Assembly (NCBI GenBank): GCA_024434115.1 | Contig: QMIT01000011.1 | Span: 1 to 64,000 of the forward strand | From: Chloroflexota bacterium | GTDB lineage: Bacteria > Chloroflexota > Anaerolineae > Aggregatilineales > J027 | Direction of reading: 5' to 3' | Length of the DNA stretch: 64,000 nucleotides | In this document: piece after piece, positions 24,953 to 31,827 of the stretch | Position numbering within the stretch: the first letter of the stretch is position 1 | Layout of the letters: every line of letters begins with the position of its first letter | Made by a program: the position numbers and the translations under genes | The notes under the pieces: generated by a model | Told to the model about the DNA's origin: nothing | Seen by the model: only the letters and a program-made list of their open reading frames with translations | The model's database searches: none

Positions 24953-24968
24953 TGGCAGTCAGATAGAC

Positions 24969-25529
24969 TTAGGGTTGTTGCAGCCGTCGCACCTCATCAC
25001 GCAGGCGATCAATCTCGTGTTCCAAGCGTTGTACCTGCGCGGCGAGTTTGAGATTGCCCGGTGCACCTAAGCGATTGGCGAGTGCCGCCAATTCACTTAG
25101 TCGTTCGGCTTCCCAATCAGCCTCGACTTCGCACCGAAAGTCGAGTAGCCGTTTGTGTGCCCATTCAAAGCCGGGTGTCCTTTCCAAATCCCAGCACGGG
25201 TCGTTTTTCCAGTTCTGGCAGAGTTCAGCCAAGCGACGTTCCCAATAAAACGCCACCGCGCGGTTGTATTCATCGCCGTAGGGTACATCCAGAATATTCT
25301 CAGTGTCCCATGGGGAAATATCCCCCTCCCCTAAGTGCAACCGAAAGGCATCGGCTTGTTCGATTCCGCTGTTTCCCAGCGCCGGGTCAACGTACTCCAC
25401 CCGCAGATACACATCGTCATGCGGCCAGTGGGGTGACCCAATCACTTCACGCACCACCCCGATTCGGTTGGCCCGATACTGCGGCCAATTCTCTTTGTAA
25501 ACCACCCAATCACCGATCTTGAATGTCAT
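24969..25529 (-). CDS. SH3-like plus coiled-coil protein, unknown
   Basis: A 186-residue protein from the ATG opening MTFKIGDWVVYKENWPQYRA. The N-terminus is a compact beta-rich segment of the KOW/SH3 kind (IGDWVVYK, RIGVVREVIG, YLRVEYVDP). The middle is rich in Trp, Glu and Arg, and residues 140-184 form a coiled coil (LAAQVQRLEHEIDRLRDEVR). I do not recognise the family. It shares a 40-bp leader with the next gene, which hints at joint regulation. Confidence 0.65.
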   Translation of the reverse strand: MTFKIGDWVVYKENWPQYRANRIGVVREVIGSPHWPHDDVYLRVEYVDPALGNSGIEQADAFRLHLGEGDISPWDTENILDVPYGDEYNRAVAFYWERRLAELCQNWKNDPCWDLERTPGFEWAHKRLLDFRCEVEADWEAERLSELAALANRLGAPGNLKLAAQVQRLEHEIDRLRDEVRRLQQP

Positions 25530-25576
25530 GGTTTGCTCCTGCGCGTGTGTTCGGATGCGCGTCCCCCGCTTGCTAG
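25527..25576 (-). repeat. shared 5' leader, copy A
   Basis: The stretch before the ATG, CGGGGGACGCGCATCCGAA then ACGCGCAGG, recurs at 26137-26181 before the DUF2958 gene. It is a second leader family, distinct from the cassette at 24.1 and 24.8 kb. Confidence 0.7.
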
Positions 25577-25605
25577 TTAAGGTTAGTTCGATTGTGTAGG
25601 TGACC

Positions 25606-26139
25606 TTAGAAACGAATTGCCCCAAACGGCTTGGGTTCCCAATACAGGTCACGCTCAATCGGCAGTCCCAAGGGCGGGCAATGCAAATCACGTAACTCGT
25701 CTATCGAGACGTAGCCCCATTCGCTGTAGTCCGGCTCGGCTTCATTGCGCACATAACCAAAAGCCAGCCATGGGTAGCCGTCGGGCGCGACCTCCGAAAA
25801 TTCGGTCAAATACCACGTCATTGAGGGCGCGAACAACTTGATATGCACCACCTGCTCGGCCAGCGGCACACCCTCATTGCTGTACAGCGCCGGAATATCT
25901 GACCACACGGGCATGTAGTCGTAGGGGTTGTCCTGCTCCGGGCATGGGCGTGGAGGTTTTTGGATAATGGGGGATAGGCAGGTGGGTTCAACTAGTGTCA
26001 CCCAGCGCCCGAGTTGGTGGCGGCCTTTGGGCCAACTCACCTTGATATCACCCTCCTCGGTTACGTCCTCAATCCGCACCACCGTCACGGGCAGCTTGGG
26101 ATGGTGCATGAGTTTGCGTTGCCCTATTTGCATGTTCAT
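25606..26139 (-). CDS. DUF2958-like protein with SH3-like N-terminus
   Basis: A 177-residue protein. Residues 1-55 (VTVVRIEDVTEEGDIKVSW) look like another KOW/SH3-type module. From about 75 the sequence IPALYSNEGVPLAEQVVHIK, then YLTEFSEVAPDG, GYVSIDELRDL and LPIERDLYW, follows the DUF2958 pattern. That family is found mainly on conjugative plasmids, integrative elements and phages; its molecular role is unknown. It is the best pointer to a mobile origin of this gene cluster. Confidence 0.72.
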   Translation of the reverse strand: MNMQIGQRKLMHHPKLPVTVVRIEDVTEEGDIKVSWPKGRHQLGRWVTLVEPTCLSPIIQKPPRPCPEQDNPYDYMPVWSDIPALYSNEGVPLAEQVVHIKLFAPSMTWYLTEFSEVAPDGYPWLAFGYVRNEAEPDYSEWGYVSIDELRDLHCPPLGLPIERDLYWEPKPFGAIRF

Positions 26140-26181
26140 GGTTGCCTGCGCGTTTTTTCGGATGCGCGTCCCCCGGTTGAG
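26137..26181 (-). repeat. shared 5' leader, copy B
   Basis: Copy of the leader at 25527-25576, with CGGGGGACGCGCATCCGAA conserved exactly. Confidence 0.7.
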
Positions 26182-26212
26182 ATTTTAGCTTGTGTGTTCT
26201 AAAGTGATAGAC

Positions 26213-26404
26213 TTAGACCTTTGAAAATTCGCGTAACCCCTCGCGCCAGCCTGCCATAAATGCCGTCCAGTCGTGACTCCAATCGAGGCGGTCAGTGGTC
26301 GAGGGCATGAATCCCGTGTGCCCCTTCTGGCAGGCCGTGGCGAAGGCGATGCTTTTGCCGACCTTGTAGGCAGGTGACCATTGGATGCTGCGTCGGTGTT
26401 TCAT
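26213..26404 (-). CDS. small hypothetical protein
   Basis: 63 residues, starting MKHRRSIQWSPAYKVGKSIA. The ATG overlaps the stop of the preceding gene as ATGA, which supports it as a real coupled gene. It has one Cys and is rich in Trp. No family is recognised. Confidence 0.5.
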   Translation of the reverse strand: MKHRRSIQWSPAYKVGKSIAFATACQKGHTGFMPSTTDRLDWSHDWTAFMAGWREGLREFSKV

Positions 26405-26682
26405 CGTTCGCCGCGCAGTTGGGTGACGTATTGGTGGCCCTTCTCGGTAAGTGTGGCCCCGATGCGTACCGCCATGTCGGGATATTCCGGATGGACTTCC
26501 AGCGGCACTGCCGTCAGATACCCAGCGCGTTCGAGTTGCAGCACGTAGACCACTTCCAGTGCCGTCTGGGGGAGATAGACCAACTGACCGGCCTCGGCAG
26601 CGTCGGCGATGCGCAGCAGCAAAGCGCGTTTGTCGTCTTCATAGGCGGCGAGCAGAGTTTGGAGAAAGAGATCGTCCATCAT
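26401..26682 (-). CDS. hypothetical protein, helical
   Basis: 93 residues, starting MMDDLFLQTLLAAYEDDKRA. Predicted to be mainly helical with a C-terminal beta/winged-helix-like piece (RIGATLTEKGHQYVTQLRG). It overlaps the next small gene by 4 bp and follows the Pro-rich gene by 7 bp, so the three are probably one transcript. Function is unknown. Confidence 0.55.
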   Translation of the reverse strand: MMDDLFLQTLLAAYEDDKRALLLRIADAAEAGQLVYLPQTALEVVYVLQLERAGYLTAVPLEVHPEYPDMAVRIGATLTEKGHQYVTQLRGER

Positions 26683-26689
26683 CCACCCC

Positions 26690-27415
26690 CTAGACCAAAA
26701 CCGTCATGGGCATGGCGGCACGCGACTTGCGACGAGCGACGGGCCGCGGCTGAGGCGCTGGCGTAGCGGTGGCAGCGAGTTGGGCCTTGAGTGCTGCGAT
26801 TTCCGCCAGCAGGGGTTGCATGAAGGCACTTAGGTCAAGTTGGATGACGGCGGGTGGTGTGGGTGGGGTGGGTGGCGGCGGCGGTGTGGGTAGGGCAAGG
26901 GGTTGGAAATTTTCCGCTCTCTCGGCGGGTTTAACGGCTGGCTCGTTGGCACGGGTGGCAGTAGCAGGAGTCTCGACGCCCTCGGCAGGTTTTGTGAGTA
27001 GCTCACTGTCCTTGCTGGATTCGGGTGTGGCAGCGGGTAGGCCGCTTGAGGGCACTTTCTGTTCCCATAGGTCGCGTACATTGCGATTGCGGCTGTGGCG
27101 CGTGCCATGATAACTCTGTGGTTGTTTATCCGCGTCGGGGCGGGCCAGCGGTTGATGCAACCATGCCCGGTACAGATTCACGCCGAGGTCGGTCAGTTGG
27201 AATTGACCGGGGGCGATTTCCGTCAGGTACTCCGGGATCAGGGACTGGGCATCTGTTTTGCTGGCAGGCCATTTCGCCCAGAAACACAGACGGCGGTTGA
27301 CATAGGCATCATAGCCTTGGCGGATCAGGTTCTGCTGGGGCACAGTCATCGCACTGAGCAGGGCCAGCAGTTCGGCATCGGTCTTGGTGGGGATAGGAGT
27401 AGTTGTGAGTGTCAT
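26690..27415 (-). CDS. Pro-rich linker protein, unknown
   Basis: A 241-residue protein. Residues 1-95 are globular, with a winged-helix-like stretch (EIAPGQFQLTDLGVNLYRAW). The middle is disordered and rich in Pro, Thr and Ala (PTPPPPPTPPTPPAV). Near the end is a short coiled coil (MQPLLAEIAALKAQLA) and a basic tail. The globular part and the short-helix partner downstream (TLTEKGHQYVTQL) share a similar ending, so both may carry small winged helices. No family is recognised. Confidence 0.6.
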   Translation of the reverse strand: MTLTTTPIPTKTDAELLALLSAMTVPQQNLIRQGYDAYVNRRLCFWAKWPASKTDAQSLIPEYLTEIAPGQFQLTDLGVNLYRAWLHQPLARPDADKQPQSYHGTRHSRNRNVRDLWEQKVPSSGLPAATPESSKDSELLTKPAEGVETPATATRANEPAVKPAERAENFQPLALPTPPPPPTPPTPPAVIQLDLSAFMQPLLAEIAALKAQLAATATPAPQPRPVARRKSRAAMPMTVLV

Positions 27416-27430
27416 GGTTGGGTTTCCCTG

Positions 27431-27457
27431 CCGACCCCCGCACTAGGCGAGGGTCGG
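27431..27457 (-). other. strong hairpin between genes
   Basis: CCGACCC and GGGTCGG arms with inner GC pairs. No T run follows, so it is not a standard terminator. It may stabilise the mRNA or attenuate readthrough into the next gene. Confidence 0.4.
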
Positions 27458-27474
27458 GCGTGTGGGAATGCCTC

Positions 27475-27927
27475 CTAGCTGGCTTTGGTAAAACGGCCAG
27501 CGGAACGGGCGGGGTAAGCGCGGTCTTCGCGCTCATAAGCTCCGGCGGTGGCTTCGTCGAGTTGATCTATGAGGCTCTTGAACAGGTTGGTAACGGCGGG
27601 TTCGTCGTGACCAATCAATCCCCAGATTTCGGAGCGGAGGTCTTCTTTGAACAGACGTGTCCATGTGCCTTTGCGGTCTTGCACATAGGCGTAGGCTTCT
27701 TCGTAGAAGTCGCTGTATTTGACCTGCCAATCCTTCTCCAAAATAAGCAGGCGGGCCGCTTCGATTTCGACTTCACTGTGGCTGCTGCCAAGCATATTCA
27801 TCAAGAAACCAAAGGGCTGGTTGCGCCAAGCCAGATATTGGTCTTGAATCGCGTCTTCGCTGATGACTTCAAAAACGGTGTCAATGGGGGCGGGTACTAC
27901 GGGGGTTTCGAGTGTTGGGTCAAACAT
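27475..27927 (-). CDS. hypothetical protein, first gene of the KOW-cluster strand
   Basis: A 150-residue protein starting MFDPTLETPVVPAPIDTVFE, with AAGGAG 9 nt upstream. It is mainly helical and acidic (FLMNMLGSSHSEVEIEAARL; IDQLDEATAGAYEREDRAYP), with a basic end (RFTKAS). It is preceded by a near-consensus promoter with a leader of about 98 nt. No family is recognised. Confidence 0.62.
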   Translation of the reverse strand: MFDPTLETPVVPAPIDTVFEVISEDAIQDQYLAWRNQPFGFLMNMLGSSHSEVEIEAARLLILEKDWQVKYSDFYEEAYAYVQDRKGTWTRLFKEDLRSEIWGLIGHDEPAVTNLFKSLIDQLDEATAGAYEREDRAYPARSAGRFTKAS

Positions 27928-28031
27928 GATACAATTCTCCTTAGAGGTCTGTGCCTCATCCATATTTTTGGGCGATTACCCCCGGCTTGTTGAGCGACAG
28001 TTACGGGGGTTATTCGTTTGCTATACAATAA

Positions 28032-28060
28032 ATTATAGAACAGACCAATTCTTAAGTCAA
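28032..28060 (-). promoter_or_regulatory. strong promoter of minus-strand island genes
   Basis: TTGACT-17 bp-TATAAT on the minus strand. The leader that follows holds an ACCCCCG/CGGGGGT stem at about 27980-28010. Confidence 0.75.
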
Positions 28061-28107
28061 GTGATTTGAGGCGCTTTCATGCGATCCCCTAAAAATTGGT
28101 GGTTAAT

Positions 28108-28398
28108 TCACCCATCAAAGTTTTTCCGCTTTTGATAAACGATTGGGCAAAATTGAACGGACATACCAACATTTACGTCGGCTGTACCTGTAGCAAGGTA
28201 GGATGTTGTAGCTGTAATTAGCCGAGCTTTAGGGACGTCACCGCCCCAAATTGGGGAGGCATCAGCCATACGTGGATCAGGCCTTATCGAAAAAGATCTC
28301 AACCTACAAAAGGTTTCCGCCAATTCTCGTGCCGCAAGACGAAACAGCCTGTTGAAAAAGTCGAAGCAGGCAAAAAGCGGACGATGTTTACGGTTCAT
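28108..28398 (-). CDS. doubtful ORF after TIR-FGE gene
   Basis: 96 codons starting 3 bp after the TIR-FGE stop. The predicted protein is unlike any family I know, with a basic start and a Ser/Thr-rich middle. The left arm of a 16-bp inverted repeat runs through it, so the stretch could be a remnant of a mobile element and not a gene. Confidence 0.25.
   Translation of the reverse strand: MNRKHRPLFACFDFFNRLFRLAARELAETFCRLRSFSIRPDPRMADASPIWGGDVPKARLITATTSYLATGTADVNVGMSVQFCPIVYQKRKNFDG
28347..28362. repeat. 16-bp inverted repeat, left arm
   Basis: GCCTGTTGAAAAAGTC is the exact reverse complement of 29949-29964. The 1.6-kb unit between them contains the TIR-FGE gene. Ends of this kind resemble insertion-sequence termini, but no transposase lies inside. 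Confidence 0.6.
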
Positions 28399-28401
28399 TG
28401 G

Positions 28402-29631
28402 CTAGGATGACAGATCAGGGGTAGCACATACAACCCTGAAACCGATATTATGGTTTCTTAGGCTCGCTCCACGCGGATACTGTGCCGTCGCTCTTGTCCA
28501 ACTATACCGATAGTCCCAAGCGCCACCGCGCAAAAGCCGCTTGGAATCAGGACCTGAATCAGTATAAGCTTCTGAGGTACACCATTCCCATACATTGCCA
28601 CTCATATCTTGCACGCCATATGGCGAAGCGGCCCACGAATACATCCCAACAGGTGTAGTGCTTTGCACAAAGTAAGGTCCAACTTCATCTCCATCCTCAT
28701 CCCCGATAGTCTCATCGACATTAGCATAACCAAATACGTATTCGTCGCCCCATGGATAAAAACGTCCGTCGGTGCCACGTGCGGCTTTTTCCCATTCCTG
28801 ATCGGATGGCAAGCGAACAACATAGCCTAACTTTGCAGTTAGCCAATAGCAAAATGCCATCGCTTGATGCCAGTTGACACTGTCTCGTGGATGATTGGCA
28901 AATTTGAAAATCTGATCCGTCATCGTCAACTTATGAACCCCCATCCCACTCCACCACATATCGTTATCAAACCCGTCATCGGCATCCAAAAACGGTTGGA
29001 ATTGAGCATAGGTAATCGGATAACGCGATATATGAAAGGTCGGCAGTGAGGATTGTTTGTTATCTTGATAGAGAAATTCGCCGCCGGGGATTTCCACCCA
29101 ATCAATATCTGGTAAGCGATTAGGACTCAATCCAACACCAGAGCGTGGGTCGCCCAAGTCAGCCAGTCTCTGACCAGCCTTTGCGCGTTCACGCGGAGGT
29201 ATATTTCGATCACATAATAGGGCCAGTAAGTCATTTACCGACACTCCTTTGAGGACAACCGCCTCAATCCGATTCACGAGTGATCGAGGCAACACCGTCG
29301 TTCGCCCTGCTCGCATATCAGCGTAATGCAAAGTAGCCAACTCAAAAAATTCTTCTCCCTCTAATAAAACAGGGAATATTGGTTTTTGTCTTTTCTTAGC
29401 GTGATGAATCTCCAGTTTCACAGCATCCGATGCGTTGGACCGTGGAGACATCACGACCATAAATGCCGCACAAGTATCAATACCCTCTTCAATTTCATGG
29501 AAAAAACTGGCGCCGACTTCAATATCGTTCTCGTCCATCCAAACCTCAAACCCTTCAGCTTGGAGTCTTTCCTTTAATTGCCGAGTAAACTCAATATCTT
29601 TTCTGCTATAGCTCATAAAAATGTGGTGCAT
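28402..29631 (-). CDS. TIR-FGE/C-lectin-like protein
   Basis: A 409-residue protein with no NTPase. The TIR domain covers residues 1-125 (IFMSYSRKD, GFEVWMDENDI, probable NADase glutamate E74 in VKLEIHHA). A linker with RSGVGLSPNRLPD precedes the FGE-sulfatase/C-type-lectin domain at about 180-405 (RLPSDQEWEKAARG, GVQDMSGNVWEWC, LLRGGAW, GFRVV). The same linker precedes the FGE domain of the TIR-NACHT protein at 0.5-3.3 kb. A defence role (ligand sensed by the FGE-like domain, NAD loss through TIR) is inferred. The ATG has GGGAG 7 nt upstream. The end of the domain differs from its partner at the surface positions expected to vary in retroelement targets. Confidence 0.87.
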   Translation of the reverse strand: MHHIFMSYSRKDIEFTRQLKERLQAEGFEVWMDENDIEVGASFFHEIEEGIDTCAAFMVVMSPRSNASDAVKLEIHHAKKRQKPIFPVLLEGEEFFELATLHYADMRAGRTTVLPRSLVNRIEAVVLKGVSVNDLLALLCDRNIPPRERAKAGQRLADLGDPRSGVGLSPNRLPDIDWVEIPGGEFLYQDNKQSSLPTFHISRYPITYAQFQPFLDADDGFDNDMWWSGMGVHKLTMTDQIFKFANHPRDSVNWHQAMAFCYWLTAKLGYVVRLPSDQEWEKAARGTDGRFYPWGDEYVFGYANVDETIGDEDGDEVGPYFVQSTTPVGMYSWAASPYGVQDMSGNVWEWCTSEAYTDSGPDSKRLLRGGAWDYRYSWTRATAQYPRGASLRNHNIGFRVVCATPDLSS

Positions 29632-29948
29632 TTGTAGTCTCCCTGTGGATAAAGCCAGACAACGTCACCTAATGAAGTGCCAGTTTCCGCGAAGAGTAGA
29701 TAAAAACCCATGTGTACAGTCCGATTTCGCCATAGTCAAAGAATAGAATGAACTCGAAAAGGGCATCAGGTGAGCCTTTTGGTTGGAGGATTTTGGACGT
29801 GCCGAAAAATGCCCTATCGGCAAGATATGGCGTCTATGCTGACTGAGTATGAATGCTATTATTATAATTACAGAGGATATAGATGCCAAAATCATAAGGC
29901 TTGCCTGAGTTTGACCAAAGCACCTACCGGTAGTGGGCTTACCATCCT
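29632..29948. other. upstream region of TIR-FGE gene
   Basis: No gene is supported here. It should hold the TIR-FGE promoter, but no clear boxes were found. It ends at the right arm of the 16-bp inverted repeat. Confidence 0.3.
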
Positions 29949-29964
29949 GACTTTTTCAACAGGC
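29949..29964. repeat. 16-bp inverted repeat, right arm
   Basis: GACTTTTTCAACAGGC, exact partner of 28347-28362. Confidence 0.6.
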
Positions 29965-29988
29965 AGGAAAGTCAAAAGACGGCATACT

Positions 29989-30212
29989 GTCTGATCACGG
30001 GCATAATAATTGCTGCGACGACTGCTATGACTCGATTGGCGATACCACCGCTTGACGGGTGCTTCTCGGTTTTCAGGAGTGGTGGCGGTCTACGAAGAGC
30101 GAGCTGGTCTGGCTAGGCTAACCATTGTTGCGCCATTGGGTCACTCGTCATAGCGTCAAGGATGACACGAGCGGCATCATACTGCTTCCGTCGAATCAAA
30201 GTCCTTGCTCAA
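29989..30212 (-). pseudogene. relic of a TPR-like/membrane gene
   Basis: One minus-strand frame reads RTLIRRKQYDAARVILDAMT, then SDPMAQQWLA and a stop; after it come about 45 more in-frame residues ending in a hydrophobic helix. This resembles the tetratricopeptide-like motif (YDEARxLL...HPxAxEWLA) common in Chloroflexota proteins. A stop also lies just upstream, so it is a fragment. Confidence 0.4.
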
Positions 30213-30311
30213 GTAGGTTTTTTCTTTGACCTAAGAGTATCCTTGTAATTGTAAAGTAGACATTCTTAGCATATACCCTAGCAGTATGTTTTGGTAAATT
30301 CCGGTCAATTA

Positions 30312-30340
30312 TTGACAACAGCAACCGATTGGCGTACACT
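30312..30340 (+). promoter_or_regulatory. promoter of XRE regulator
   Basis: TTGACA-17 bp-TACACT. The expected transcription start lies close to 30347, about 28 bp before the GTG start codon. Confidence 0.7.
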
Positions 30341-30374
30341 ACAATCATGTCAGGAATACCGAAAGGATAACAGG

Positions 30375-30653
30375 GTGATTAGAAGTAGATTCACCGAACT
30401 GTTAAACGAGCAAAGTCGTCGAGCGGGCCGGAAAATTACCCAAAAGGAAGTAGCTGAGGCCATTGGAGTCGAAGAAGCCACGTTGAGTAAGTGGGCTTAT
30501 GATAGACCGTTGGCTCAAATGAGATCCAACACGATTATTCTTCTGTGCAAGTATTTCAATTGCACTATTGGGGATTTGCTCTATATTGACAATTCTAAAA
30601 GCGAGTCCGGCGACCCTGAAAACGAAACCCGCTCCACCCCCAACGCGGCATAG
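30375..30653 (+). CDS. XRE-family HTH regulator
   Basis: A 92-residue Cro/CI-type protein. The GTG start is chosen because AAAGGA lies 8 nt upstream and because it follows the promoter; a longer reading would begin upstream of that promoter. The helix-turn-helix is ITQKEVAEAIGVEEATLSKW at about residues 20-39, followed by YFNCTIGDLLYI, typical of the family. The tail is acidic and disordered. It sits next to a tRNA gene, a usual place for the repressor of an integrated element. Confidence 0.88.
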   Translation: MIRSRFTELLNEQSRRAGRKITQKEVAEAIGVEEATLSKWAYDRPLAQMRSNTIILLCKYFNCTIGDLLYIDNSKSESGDPENETRSTPNAA

Positions 30654-30677
30654 CATCAACAGGTAGAGCGGGTTTTC
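30625..30677 (+). terminator. likely terminator of XRE gene
   Basis: AAACCCGCTC and GAGCGGGTTT form a perfect 10-bp stem around a 31-nt loop, followed by TTC. It overlaps the end of the gene. The long loop and short T run make it a weaker call. Confidence 0.4.
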
Positions 30678-30688
30678 AGTTTTGAAGC

Positions 30689-30719
30689 CTGTTTATTGGT
30701 GTGGTTGATCAATAAACAG
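30689..30719. repeat. 10-bp inverted repeat beside tRNA
   Basis: CTGTTTATTG and CAATAAACAG with an 11-nt spacer. There is no T run, so it is not a clear terminator. It could be a recombinase or regulator site between the island and the tRNA. Confidence 0.4.
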
Positions 30720-30804
30720 AAAAGCACCTTAAAAAATGAATAAACTCACCAGAGTGAGTTCTGTGAATTAGGTCTGAAAGTAGACCAAATGGGGTTAAGA
30801 ATGG

Positions 30805-30877
30805 TGTGCCTGGAGAGATTCGAACTCCCGGCCTATTGTTCCGTAGACAATCGCTCTATCCACTGAGCTACAGGCAC
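30805..30877 (-). tRNA. tRNA-Arg (ACG)
   Basis: A 73-nt cloverleaf: acceptor GTGCCTG/CAGGCAC, D arm GCTC...GAGC, anticodon loop CTACGGA with ACG, and T arm GGGAG-TTCGAAT-CTCTC. CCA is not encoded. Its 3' end faces the accessory island at 22.9-30.8 kb, the side on which elements that integrate into tRNA genes lie. No copy of its 3' end was found at the far side. Confidence 0.95.
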
Positions 30878-31056
30878 AATTACATTTCCTAAAAATTATT
30901 ATGCCGCAGGTTATTTCACATGTCAATTGTGGATTGAGCGACTGTCTGCTCGTCATTTCATCTGAGCATTTCATGAGAAACAACCCCGGAAAGAAGCGAT
31001 CTTTCCACAAATCCGCTACCATAAACATTGGGTAGGGTTAGGATGGAACATCAACG

Positions 31057-31827
31057 ATGTTAAACAAAGTAGCCAAAATGCACCACACCCCCCAACAAAT
31101 CGGCCAATCCAAATGGTTGGTGCCATCACGGAGAGATCAACCAGAACTGTTGGATAGTGGCATCGGCTCACAGGCAGATGTCCGGCAAAACTTGGCGGAT
31201 TTATGGCGTATCAATGTGCATCTCGGCGGGCTATCTTCTCTGGAACGCCATCTCTATCCTCGTTTGCGAAATTCTACTCACAACCTCTTCTGTCTTGATA
31301 TTGGCACGGGTTCAGCCCAAATTCCTTTAAGAGTTGAGCAATGGGCCAAGCGACACGGCCTTGAATTGGAAATTTTAGCTCTCGATTTTTCTGCTCGAAA
31401 TTTGAAAGTTGCTCAAGATCACCTTACCACGACCCCTCCCTCCCAGATTTCGCTGATTCAAGCGGACGCCCATTTCCTCCCGTTCGCACCAAACAGTGTA
31501 GATTATGTGATTTCTTCCCTGTTTTTGCATCACTTCAGCCCTGAACAGGTGCTTGCCTTTTTGCGTTCAACTTTCCGTATAGCACGCAAGGGCCTCATCA
31601 TGACGGATTTAACCCGAGGTTGGCTGCCCCTCGTGGCCTTCAAAATAATCCAGCCCATTTTTGCCCGCAGTTATCTCACACGATATGACGGGGCAGTTTC
31701 CATCCGGCGTGCTTATACCCCTGCCGAGTTACTGTCTCTAGCCCAAACCGCCAATCTTCCGAATGCCTCTATTTCTGTGTATCCCAGTTGGCCGTGGCGT
31801 ATGACATTGGTCGCCGAAAAACCATGA
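31057..31827 (+). CDS. class I SAM-dependent methyltransferase
   Basis: A 256-residue enzyme. Motif I is LDIGTGSAQIPLRV, the acidic post-motif is ILALDFS, and IQADAHFLPFAPNSVDYVIS followed by LFLHHFSP are the usual next strands. GGATGG lies 11 nt before the ATG. It is the first gene of a three-gene operon with ATGA overlaps, with a flavoprotein and a type III polyketide synthase; it therefore probably methylates the polyketide-derived ring, by O- or C-methylation. The substrate is inferred from context only. Confidence 0.85.
   Translation: MLNKVAKMHHTPQQIGQSKWLVPSRRDQPELLDSGIGSQADVRQNLADLWRINVHLGGLSSLERHLYPRLRNSTHNLFCLDIGTGSAQIPLRVEQWAKRHGLELEILALDFSARNLKVAQDHLTTTPPSQISLIQADAHFLPFAPNSVDYVISSLFLHHFSPEQVLAFLRSTFRIARKGLIMTDLTRGWLPLVAFKIIQPIFARSYLTRYDGAVSIRRAYTPAELLSLAQTANLPNASISVYPSWPWRMTLVAEKP

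Noticed and set aside
28102-28401. Template repeat for a retroelement beside the TIR-FGE gene
   Set aside because: Compared by eye with the gene's variable end, and no match was found; no reverse transcriptase motif is in the window.
22916-30804. Integrase, relaxase or tRNA-end direct repeat at the island's left side
   Set aside because: None was seen after reading both strands, so the island limits remain inferred.
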